Origin: DASQUP01 sp035641235
Lineage (GTDB): Bacteria; Actinomycetota; CADDZG01; WHSQ01
DNA length: 16,554 bases
Direction of reading: 5' to 3'
NCBI GenBank assembly: GCA_035641235.1
Contig: DASQUP010000065.1
Span: forward strand, 1 to 16,554
Part shown: positions 7,489-15,203 of the stretch, one piece after another
How positions within the stretch are numbered: the first letter of the stretch is position 1
Layout: every line of letters begins with the position of its first letter
Position numbers and translations under genes: made by a program
The notes under the pieces: generated by a model
Told to the model about the DNA's origin: nothing
Database searches by the model: none
Seen by the model: only the letters and a program-made list of their open reading frames with translations

Positions 7489-9869
7489 CAACTCAGATGT
7501 TCGGACAGCGCGTCCACCGCAACGAGGACCCGCGCCTTCTGACGGGTCAAGGGCGCTTTACGGATGATCTCGCGCACGACGTGGCGCAGGCAGCATTCGT
7601 TCGCTCGGACTATGCACACGCGCGTATCGTCGACATCGACGTGTCCGACGTCGTCGACATCGACGGCGTGTACGGGGTCTATACGTACGAGGACCTCGAA
7701 GGTGACTTCGAGGAGCCGTTGCCGCTGTTGATTCCGAGCGACGGATTGTTCGCTCCGAGGACGCAATATGCGCTCGCGAAGGGCGAAGTGTGTTACGTGG
7801 GCGAGGTCATTGCCATGGTCGTCGCGCGCGACCGCTACATCGCCGAGGACGCGGCCTCCGCGATTCGCGTCTCGTACGATCCCCTGCCTGTTGCTGCCGA
7901 TTTGGAGGCTGCTGCATCACCCGGCGCTGCTGTTGCCCACATCGACATGGAGGACAACATCAACGGCCGGCGTTCCGAGGAGAAGGGGGACGTCGACGCG
8001 GCGATGGCCGAGGCCACTCACGTATTCGAGTGGCGGTTCGAGATGGAGCGCACTGCGGCGATGCCGATGGAAACGCGCGGCATCGTTGCGACGTTCGATC
8101 ACGAGAAACAATCGCTGCTGCTGTACGACTCGACCCAGGCTCCTACCGGAGTTCGAGGTGGATTGGCGCTGCTGTTCGGACTCGATCCCGACAGCGTTCA
8201 TGTCGTTGCCCCGGACATTGGTGGCGGGTTCGGGATGAAGGTGATTCAGTTCTATCCCGAGGAAGTTCTCGTCCCGTGGGCCTCCAGACATCTTCACAGG
8301 ACTGTCAAGTGGGCCGAGGACCGAAGAGAGGACTTCATCGGGTCCAACCACGAGCGGGGACAGATTCATGACCTCCGCGTTGGTGTCGACGAAGACGGCC
8401 GGATCGTCGCGCTCGAAACGAAATTCTTGAACGACGCGGGAGCCTACTGTTCTTACGGACTGATCATCCCGATCATTACGTCCGCTCAGCTTCCCGGTCC
8501 CTACAAGATCCCGAACTACCGTTTCGAGTTCCGCAACGTCTTCACGAACAAAGTGCCCACCTCGCCCTATCGGGGCGCCGGCCGTCCGCACGCCGTCTAC
8601 GTAATGGAACGCGTGATGGAAAAGCTCGCCCGCGCGCTAAACCTCGACCCGGTCGAGGTCCGCCGCCGCAATTTCATTCCGCCCGACGAGTTTCCCTATG
8701 AGGTGGGCGTTTCATTCCAGGATGGCGGGCCGACGATTTACGACTCCGGCGAGTACGAGCGTGGTTTCGACCTGTTACTCGATGCCGTCGGATACGAGAA
8801 GTTCCGCGCGGACCAGGAGGAATTCCGCCGCCAGGGCCGGAAAGTGGGGATAGGCCTCGGCTACTACGTCGAGGGAACGGGCATCGGCCCCTACGAAGGT
8901 GCGATCGTCAAGATCCTTTCGGACGGAACTGTGACCGTAGCGTTGGGACTATCGACTCAGGGCCAAGGTCACGAGACCGTGTTCGCCCAGATTGTTGCCG
9001 ATGAGCTTGGCGTTCCAGTCGGACACGTCAAGCTGACTTCGGGGGATACGAGGAGGCTCGGGTACGGCGTCGGCACGTTTGCCAGCCGCAGCGCCGTGGT
9101 GGCCGGAAACGCCGTCTTCAAAGCGGCACGCGAAGCGAAAAGGCTGGCCGCCGACGTGGCAGCGCGTTCCCTCGAAGTCGCGCCGGAGGACCTGGTGTTC
9201 GAGGACGGGCAGGTGCACGTGGCCGGCGCGCCGGATAAGTCCGTGTCGCTGGGTCAGCTGGCAATCGTTTCAAATCCCCTCCGGTATGCGTTCGGAAAGA
9301 AATCGGAGGAGGCCGTGGCCCTCGCGCAAAAGGCGTACTCGAAGAGCGATCGCCCTCTGCCCGAGGGGACCAAACCCGGATTGGACGCGGCCGAGTTCTA
9401 CAGCCCCATCTCTGGGGTTTTCGCCTTCGGGGCACACGCAGCGATTGTCGAGATAGATCCCGACACATGCAATCTCAAGATCCTGCGGTACGTCGTAATG
9501 CACGACTGCGGCCGCATGATCAACCCGATGATCGTGGAAGGTCAGATCCACGGCGGTGTCGCCCAGGGGGTCGGCGGGGCGTTCTATGAACGACTTGCCT
9601 ACGACGAGGACGGGCAGCTTCTGAACGCGAGTTTCATGGACTTCTTGATTCCGTACGCAACCGAGGTTCCCAACGCCGAGATACTCCACACGGAGACGCC
9701 GTCGCCGAGCAACCCGTTAGGAATCAAAGGGGTTGGGGAAGCCGGCACGATCCCGGCTAACGCCGTGATCGCGAACGCGGTCTCGGATGCCCTCGGTGTG
9801 GACATCGACAGGATGCCGCTCTCGCCTCTCGATCTGTTCGAACTGATGCATCCGGAGGGAGTTGCGTGA
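7485..9869 (+). CDS. Mo-hydroxylase molybdopterin-binding (large, form II CoxL-like) subunit
   Basis: This 794-residue catalytic subunit belongs to the xanthine dehydrogenase/CO dehydrogenase family and binds the Mo-cytosine dinucleotide cofactor. Seen motifs are GGGFGMK (246-252), PYRGAGR (361-367), TQGQGHET (491-498) and GVGEAG (749-754) with the expected catalytic glutamate E752. The loop at 361-367 is form II-like (YRGAGR), not the AYRCSFR of true CO dehydrogenase with its Cu-binding Cys. CO oxidation is therefore unlikely, and hydroxylation of a carbon next to nitrogen in a heterocycle is the better guess. I chose ATG at 7485 (GAGG at 7474-7477; ATGA overlap with the small subunit) because the 32 residues further upstream in this frame lie over the 3' end of the small subunit gene and are not family-like. 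No XdhC/CoxD-F-type maturation gene lies in the window. The exact substrate is unknown. Confidence 0.94.
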   Translation: MTTQMFGQRVHRNEDPRLLTGQGRFTDDLAHDVAQAAFVRSDYAHARIVDIDVSDVVDIDGVYGVYTYEDLEGDFEEPLPLLIPSDGLFAPRTQYALAKGEVCYVGEVIAMVVARDRYIAEDAASAIRVSYDPLPVAADLEAAASPGAAVAHIDMEDNINGRRSEEKGDVDAAMAEATHVFEWRFEMERTAAMPMETRGIVATFDHEKQSLLLYDSTQAPTGVRGGLALLFGLDPDSVHVVAPDIGGGFGMKVIQFYPEEVLVPWASRHLHRTVKWAEDRREDFIGSNHERGQIHDLRVGVDEDGRIVALETKFLNDAGAYCSYGLIIPIITSAQLPGPYKIPNYRFEFRNVFTNKVPTSPYRGAGRPHAVYVMERVMEKLARALNLDPVEVRRRNFIPPDEFPYEVGVSFQDGGPTIYDSGEYERGFDLLLDAVGYEKFRADQEEFRRQGRKVGIGLGYYVEGTGIGPYEGAIVKILSDGTVTVALGLSTQGQGHETVFAQIVADELGVPVGHVKLTSGDTRRLGYGVGTFASRSAVVAGNAVFKAAREAKRLAADVAARSLEVAPEDLVFEDGQVHVAGAPDKSVSLGQLAIVSNPLRYAFGKKSEEAVALAQKAYSKSDRPLPEGTKPGLDAAEFYSPISGVFAFGAHAAIVEIDPDTCNLKILRYVVMHDCGRMINPMIVEGQIHGGVAQGVGGAFYERLAYDEDGQLLNASFMDFLIPYATEVPNAEILHTETPSPSNPLGIKGVGEAGTIPANAVIANAVSDALGVDIDRMPLSPLDLFELMHPEGVA

Positions 9870-11950
9870 CGGCGCGCCGCATCCGGATAGGTATCGACAC
9901 AGGCGGGACGTTTACGGACGTGGTGGCGGTCGACGAGCACACGGGCGAAATCGTCTCGACGAAAACGCCCTCCACACCGGCTAACCCGGCGGATGGATTC
10001 ATGGTCGGGGTCACAAAGATTCTGGAGGGCGTTTCGCGCTCAGGCGCAGAAGTGAGCGCCGTATCACACGGTACGACGGTCGCGACGAATGCTCTGTTGC
10101 AGGATGACTTCGGCGGCTTGGGATTCGTGACCACACAGGGATTCCGTTGTGTCCTGGAGATAGCGCGACAGAGCGTTCCGGAGGGTTACGGGAACTCATA
10201 TTTCTGGGTGAAGCCCGAGCGCATAGTCCCCTTGCATCTTGTGCGGGAGGTGCCGGAGCGCCTGGATGCGAACGGTGCCGTCGTCAGGGACTTCGACTAC
10301 GACGCTGCGGTCGAGGTGGCCCGATGGTTCAAGGCGCGAGGGATGGCCGCCGTCGGCGTGTGTTTTGTGAATGCCTACGTGAATCCCGCGCACGAACAGA
10401 AGATGCGCGATGTGCTCGCGAACGAGTATCCGGAGTGTGCTGTGTCCATAAGCTCCGACGTGTTACGTGAGTACCGCGAGTACGAACGATCCGTCACTAC
10501 TTTGGTTGACGCATTCGTCAAGCCGAAGGTGGCGGAGTACGTCGCCGGCATCCATTCCCGTCTCGACGCAGTCACCGTTAACGGAGGGGGAGCGGCTCCT
10601 TTCTACGTGATGAAGAGCAATGGAGGTGTCACGTCGGCCGGGGAAGTGGGTGCCCAGCCAATCACGACCATCCTGTCGGGACCCGCAGCCGGCGTTCTGG
10701 GAGCTGCGGTCGTGGCGGAGACGGCCGACTTCGACCAGGTGCTGACGCTCGACGCCGGAGGCACCTCCACGGATGTGAGTGTTGTGCGCAACGGACGTCC
10801 CACCATGACGACCGAGGGATCCGTCGGTCGGTGGCCGGTCAAGGTGCCGATGGTAGACGTCGCCACCGTAGGTACCGGCGGCGGATCGATCGCGTGGGTC
10901 GCCCCCGACGGCGGCCTCAAGGTGGGGCCGAGGTCCGCGGGAGCGGATCCGGGCCCGATGTGTTACTCGAGGGGCGGCACCGAGCCGACCACGACCGACT
11001 GCCATCTGCTACTGGGTCGCATTCCCGGACACCTGCTCGGAGGCGAGGTCCCGCTCGATCGAGACGCCTCCCGAACCGGCGTCGAGGATCTGGCGCGCCG
11101 GATGGGGTTGGACCTCGAGAGCTGTGCCGCCGGCGTCCTCGAGATCGCAGCGTGGAATCAGGCCAATGCGATCCGCCAGGTGACCGTTCGCCGCGGGCTG
11201 GACGTCAGGGACTTCGCAATGATTGCGTTCGGTGGTTCCGGGCCCCTGCTGGCGTGCCGGCTACTCGATGTCCTCGGTCTGCGCGCCGCGATTGTTCCGA
11301 GGGACCCCGGCAACCTCAGCGCGTTCGGCCTGTTGACGGTCGACGTCCGCAACGACTACGTGCAGACTTTCGTGCGCCGCCATGCGCACCTGGATCTCGA
11401 CGAACTGGCCGGCGTCTACAGGTTCCTCGAGCAGCAGGCGGGTGAAGCTCTCGCTCGGGAAGGGTTCGGCGCCTCCGACACCACATTCCTTCGAACCGCG
11501 GACCTGCGTTACGTGGGCCAGGCCTTCGAGGTCCGAGTCGCGGCGCCCGGTGGTGCGGTCGGTGCCGACTTCGCCGCAGCAGCGGTGGCGGCGTTCCACG
11601 ACGAGCACGAGCGCCTCTACGGGTACTGCTACCGGGCCCGGGGACCAGAGGTGGTCGAATGGGTGAACCTGCGCGTTACGGGAGTCGGGCCGATCACCCG
11701 TCCCTCGACGGCCCGCCTCGCCGAGGGAGACGGCAATCCCGATGTCGCGGTCACCGGAATGCGCGACGTTTTCTTCGAGGGCGCGTGGCACTCGGCAAAC
11801 CTGTATGAGCGCGCGAAGCTCCGGGCAGGTGATGTCGTTAGGGGTCCGGCCGTCGTTCAGGAGTTCGGCTCGACTCTTCCGCTGGGCCCGGGCTTTTCCG
11901 GTCGCGTCGACTCGGCGGCCAACCTCGTCGTCACGAGGACGGAGTCATGA
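9866..11950 (+). CDS. hyuA: HyuA: ATP-dependent hydantoinase/oxoprolinase family subunit A
   Basis: This 694-residue protein is the ATP-binding subunit of the hydantoinase/5-oxoprolinase/caprolactamase group, which opens cyclic amides or imides by phosphorylating the ring oxygen; relatives are acetone and acetophenone carboxylases. It has the N-terminal domain mark GIDTGGTFTD (9-18) and HGTTVATNALL (68-78), then the ASKHA-type core: SNGG (251-254), SGPAAG (271-276), LDAGGTSTDVS (295-305), TVGTGGGSIAW (334-344), SAGADPGPMCY (357-367) and AFGGSGP (454-460). Length is typical of a separate A subunit. The GTG start overlaps the large-subunit stop and has GGAGGG six bases upstream. It must work with HyuB, which follows immediately. 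Substrate inferred only from context: a cyclic ureide such as barbiturate, parabanate or a hydantoin. A carboxylase reaction is possible but lacks the extra small subunit expected for acetone carboxylase. Confidence 0.92.
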   Translation: MTARRIRIGIDTGGTFTDVVAVDEHTGEIVSTKTPSTPANPADGFMVGVTKILEGVSRSGAEVSAVSHGTTVATNALLQDDFGGLGFVTTQGFRCVLEIARQSVPEGYGNSYFWVKPERIVPLHLVREVPERLDANGAVVRDFDYDAAVEVARWFKARGMAAVGVCFVNAYVNPAHEQKMRDVLANEYPECAVSISSDVLREYREYERSVTTLVDAFVKPKVAEYVAGIHSRLDAVTVNGGGAAPFYVMKSNGGVTSAGEVGAQPITTILSGPAAGVLGAAVVAETADFDQVLTLDAGGTSTDVSVVRNGRPTMTTEGSVGRWPVKVPMVDVATVGTGGGSIAWVAPDGGLKVGPRSAGADPGPMCYSRGGTEPTTTDCHLLLGRIPGHLLGGEVPLDRDASRTGVEDLARRMGLDLESCAAGVLEIAAWNQANAIRQVTVRRGLDVRDFAMIAFGGSGPLLACRLLDVLGLRAAIVPRDPGNLSAFGLLTVDVRNDYVQTFVRRHAHLDLDELAGVYRFLEQQAGEALAREGFGASDTTFLRTADLRYVGQAFEVRVAAPGGAVGADFAAAAVAAFHDEHERLYGYCYRARGPEVVEWVNLRVTGVGPITRPSTARLAEGDGNPDVAVTGMRDVFFEGAWHSANLYERAKLRAGDVVRGPAVVQEFGSTLPLGPGFSGRVDSAANLVVTRTES

Positions 11951-13758
11951 TCGATCCCATCCTGTTGGAGATAGTCGACGGTACGCTCGCCTCGATCGAG
12001 GCCGAGGTCGAGGACGCGATCGGCCGCACCGCGCGCTCTCCGATGATCCGCGACCAACACGACTACCGGGCCGGCATTCACGATCGGAGGCTGCGAAAGC
12101 TGACCGGTCGCTCCTACTCCGCTCTCGTGCATCCCGTCGTGCGTGACTTCCCCATTGAATCAATGCGCGAGGGGGACATCTTCTTCCACAACGACGTCTA
12201 CCTGTCCGAGGGAGGGATCGGGCACCTCCCAGATCTCTGTGTCACGGTGCCCGTCTTCCACGAGGGGGAGGTCGTGGCGTTCGTTCAGGCATTCGGCCAC
12301 CACGACGACATCGGCGGGATGGTCCCCGGCTCCATGCCGAGCAACGCGACATCGGCGTTCCAGGAGGGGTTGATGGTGCCGCCCATCAAGCTCTATGAGG
12401 CCGGCGTGCCGAACGAGGCGGCCATTCGCATCATCGCGCGCAATTCGCGGCTCCCGGAACACATCGCCGGTGACCTCGATTCCGAGTGCGCGGCAACGTC
12501 CATGGGCGCTCGGCGTTTGGGCGAACTGTTCAAGCGCTACGGACGAGAGTCGGTAGAGGCATGCTTCGACGCACTGATCGCCCGTACGACGGAGACGTTC
12601 AAGCGGGAGATCCTCTCGAAGATTCCCAACGGGACATACGTGTGGGAGGACTATGCGGAACACGACGGCGTCGATCCCCCGAGGCTTCACACTCAGCGCA
12701 TAACTCTCACGAAGACCGACGACAAGCTGGTAGTCGACTTCAACGGGACGAGCCCTCAGGCGAAGGGCCCCATCAATCATGCCGGGGACTACGCCGACGG
12801 GAACTTCCTCAAGAAGTGGCTGGCACCTATTCTTCGCAACCTGGCCGACACCCCCGAGCGAATGGCCGAACTCGATGTGAACGAGGGTGTGGTTGACCTC
12901 ATCGAGATGCGCTTTCCTCCACCCGGGACACTCCTGACGCCGGTGTTCCCCGCCCCCACGAACGCGCGCACCTTTGTCATACTCCGACTCCTCGGCGTAC
13001 TGGCGGGAGCGCTGGCGAAGGCAGTCGATGGGAAAATGCCCGCCGATCAGGAGACAATTCGCTACACAGGGCTGACCGGACTCGATTCCACGGGCGAGTG
13101 GTATCTGTACCGGGAGATCCTCGGGGGCGGATCCGGTGGTCGTTACTACGCAGACGGTTCGGACACCATCCACGTCGTGCCGGATTCGAAGAACATGCCC
13201 GCGGAGTTCATTGAAACGACATTTCCCGCACGGGTCGAGAAGTTGTCGCTCGCTCCGGACTCGGGCGGCGCGGGGAAGTTCCGGGGTGGTCTGGGCTACC
13301 TGAAAGAGATCAGGGTCCTCAACGACGCGCTCTTTCTCTCCGTTGCCGACCGCTCGATTCTGTCGTGCTGGGGGCTCAAGGGCGGCCGCGCCGGCGCACC
13401 CTTCAAGGTAACCATCGACCCGGGCGGGTCCAACGAGCGCGTTCTGACCGGTCTCGTCAACGACCACCCTGTGTCTGCGGGTGAGGTGGTTCGGATCGAG
13501 ACAACCGGCGGTGGGGGATGGGGGGATCCGCTCGAGCGCGATCCACAGATGGTCCTTTGGGACGTCATTCAGGGAAAGGTGACGGGCCCCGAGGACTACG
13601 GCGTCGTGGTCATCGACGGGGAGTGCGACCTGCAGGCAACCGAGGAGCTGCGCGCAAAGATGCGCGCTGAACGCGGTGATCTCCCGTTCTTTGACCGAGG
13701 TCCCGGCTACGAAAGACTGTCGGGCGGAGAGAAGAACGCCGAGGTCGACTGGCTGTGA
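11947..13758 (+). CDS. hyuB: HyuB: hydantoinase/oxoprolinase family subunit B
   Basis: This 603-residue partner of HyuA belongs to the hydantoinase B/acetone carboxylase alpha family and forms the hydrolytic active site. Typical stretches are HNDVYLSEGGIGHLPD (81-96), GHHDDIGGMVPGSMP (117-131) and the C-terminal GGGGWGDP (521-528). H93, D96 and H118 have the same spacing as the metal ligands I recall for the acetone carboxylase alpha subunit, so a divalent metal site is likely. The family's usual NDPYxGGTH appears here as NDVYLSEGGIGH, a divergent form that may reflect the substrate. The ATG overlaps the hyuA stop in ATGA. Length is within the family range, and the tail after about 530 is polar and family-specific. 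A and B adjacency makes an ATP-dependent cyclic amidohydrolase the best call. Confidence 0.91.
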   Translation: MIDPILLEIVDGTLASIEAEVEDAIGRTARSPMIRDQHDYRAGIHDRRLRKLTGRSYSALVHPVVRDFPIESMREGDIFFHNDVYLSEGGIGHLPDLCVTVPVFHEGEVVAFVQAFGHHDDIGGMVPGSMPSNATSAFQEGLMVPPIKLYEAGVPNEAAIRIIARNSRLPEHIAGDLDSECAATSMGARRLGELFKRYGRESVEACFDALIARTTETFKREILSKIPNGTYVWEDYAEHDGVDPPRLHTQRITLTKTDDKLVVDFNGTSPQAKGPINHAGDYADGNFLKKWLAPILRNLADTPERMAELDVNEGVVDLIEMRFPPPGTLLTPVFPAPTNARTFVILRLLGVLAGALAKAVDGKMPADQETIRYTGLTGLDSTGEWYLYREILGGGSGGRYYADGSDTIHVVPDSKNMPAEFIETTFPARVEKLSLAPDSGGAGKFRGGLGYLKEIRVLNDALFLSVADRSILSCWGLKGGRAGAPFKVTIDPGGSNERVLTGLVNDHPVSAGEVVRIETTGGGGWGDPLERDPQMVLWDVIQGKVTGPEDYGVVVIDGECDLQATEELRAKMRAERGDLPFFDRGPGYERLSGGEKNAEVDWL

Positions 13759-15203
13759 CCGACCGCCTTGTTGTGCGGCGGGGGGCCTACTACGACTCCG
13801 TCACGTTGATGCTCGCGTCGCGCGACGCGGAAGAAGTGCCCGGCGTCGAGTTCGCTGCCGCCGTCACCGCGACACCGGTCAACGTTGGACTGCTGGAGAG
13901 CAACGGTTTCGACGTCTCACGCGAGGCGCTGACTTCCAATGACCTCGTCATCGCGATCCGCGCACGAGACGACGAGGCCGGCGATGCAGCTGCGCGGGCG
14001 GTCGAGGCGCGGCTCGCCGGCGACGGCGACTCCATCGGGGCCGCATCGGAACCCATCGCCGCACGTTCGTTTCGTTCTTCTATGCGGCGCGACACAGGTC
14101 TCAGTCTGGCGTTCGTTTCCGTCCCGGGACGGCACGCCGCCTACGAAGTCGCAACCGCGCTCGAAGCGGGGCTGAACGTCTTCTGCTTCTCGGATGGGCT
14201 GTCGCTCGAGGATGAGGTTGCGTTGAAGAAACGAGCACTTGAACGCGGGCTCGTGATGCTCGGTGCCGACTGTGGGACGGCAATCATCGATGGTGTGGGG
14301 CTGGGTTTCGCGAATGTTGTCAAGCGCGGTCCCGTTGGGATCATCGGAGCGTCCGGCACAGGCATTCAGGAGGTGACCTGTCTGCTGGATGCGGCGGGCG
14401 TTGGGATCAGCCACGCGATAGGCGTGGGGGGACGGGATCTGAGCGCCGAAGTTGGTGGACTCATGACCGTTCGAGCGCTGGAGCTGCTGGCCTTCGATGA
14501 CTCCACACGCAGCATCGTGCTGATATCGAAGCCGCCCGATCCGGCCACCGTCGCGGTAGTCGCCGAGGCGGCCGTCCGGACCGGCAAGCATGTCGTCATG
14601 GGGATGTTGGGCGCCACCGACGCGATCGACGTGCCCGATGGCGTGGAGCTCGTGGGGTCGCTCGAGGCGGCCGCTGCGCGCGGGGCAGAGACGGCCGGGG
14701 CACACGTAATTACGCATGATGCCGAGCTGCCGTCTCGTCGAACCCCCGGCGCGATCCGAGGTCTGTTCGCAGGCGGGTCGTTGTGCACCGAGGCACAAGA
14801 GGTCGTCGCTCGTGCTGGTGCCGTTCCCGGAGACTCGTTCATCGACTACGGCGCCGACGAGATGACCGAAGGTCGTGCTCATCCGATGATCGATCCCACA
14901 CTTCGGGATGAGGCGTTCGAGAGCGCCGTTGTCGATCCGGAGGCCGGGGCCATCATCGTCGACGTTGTTCTGGGGTTCGGAGCGCATTCCGATCCCGCTG
15001 GTGGTCTCGCCCCGCGGATCGAAAAGGCGCTCGAGGAGCGCGCCGGCTCGCTCACAATCGTGGCGGTGGTGTGCGGTACCGATCGTGATCCGCAGGATGC
15101 CGGAGCGCAGGCCCAGCGGCTGGCCGACGCCGGCGCGTTGGTGACCCGGAACGCTGCACACGCCGCACGCCTCGCCCTCGCCGCAGCGCGATGGGAGGGA
15201 TGA
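13755..15203 (+). CDS. fdrA: FdrA/AllF-like protein, putative carbamoyltransferase subunit
   Basis: This 482-residue protein resembles E. coli FdrA (AllF, about 555 residues), which has a succinyl-CoA-synthetase-alpha-like fold. Marks are GADCGTAI (170-177), the nucleotide-fold loop GIIGASGTGIQEV (195-207), GVGGRDLSAEVGG (223-235) and a late HPMIDPTLRDE. In E. coli, FdrA with YlbE and YlbF (AllFGH) was identified as oxamate carbamoyltransferase, which converts oxalurate and phosphate to oxamate and carbamoyl phosphate during anaerobic allantoin use. Here the next gene is the YlbE homologue, so the same type of reaction is likely, although the ureido acid may differ because of the HyuAB and Mo-hydroxylase context. 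It is shorter than FdrA and Ala/Gly-rich. GTG at 13755 overlaps the hyuB stop. An acyl-CoA synthetase role, as older annotations suggest, is the alternative. Confidence 0.86.
   Translation: MTDRLVVRRGAYYDSVTLMLASRDAEEVPGVEFAAAVTATPVNVGLLESNGFDVSREALTSNDLVIAIRARDDEAGDAAARAVEARLAGDGDSIGAASEPIAARSFRSSMRRDTGLSLAFVSVPGRHAAYEVATALEAGLNVFCFSDGLSLEDEVALKKRALERGLVMLGADCGTAIIDGVGLGFANVVKRGPVGIIGASGTGIQEVTCLLDAAGVGISHAIGVGGRDLSAEVGGLMTVRALELLAFDDSTRSIVLISKPPDPATVAVVAEAAVRTGKHVVMGMLGATDAIDVPDGVELVGSLEAAAARGAETAGAHVITHDAELPSRRTPGAIRGLFAGGSLCTEAQEVVARAGAVPGDSFIDYGADEMTEGRAHPMIDPTLRDEAFESAVVDPEAGAIIVDVVLGFGAHSDPAGGLAPRIEKALEERAGSLTIVAVVCGTDRDPQDAGAQAQRLADAGALVTRNAAHAARLALAAARWEG

Noticed and set aside
7485..9869. 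Aerobic CO dehydrogenase large subunit
   Set aside because: The active-site loop is PYRGAGR, lacking the Cys of AYRCSFR that binds copper in true CO dehydrogenase, and the neighbours point to heterocycle and ureido chemistry.
12160..13467. Long minus-strand open frame opposite hyuB (435 residues)
   Set aside because: It has no recognisable domain, and the plus strand carries a clear HyuB with all family motifs.
9866..13758. Acetone or acetophenone carboxylase instead of a cyclic amide hydrolase
   Set aside because: The two-gene A/B arrangement without the small gamma subunit, beside carbamoyltransferase-like genes, favours the hydantoinase branch, though a carboxylase cannot be fully excluded by reading.
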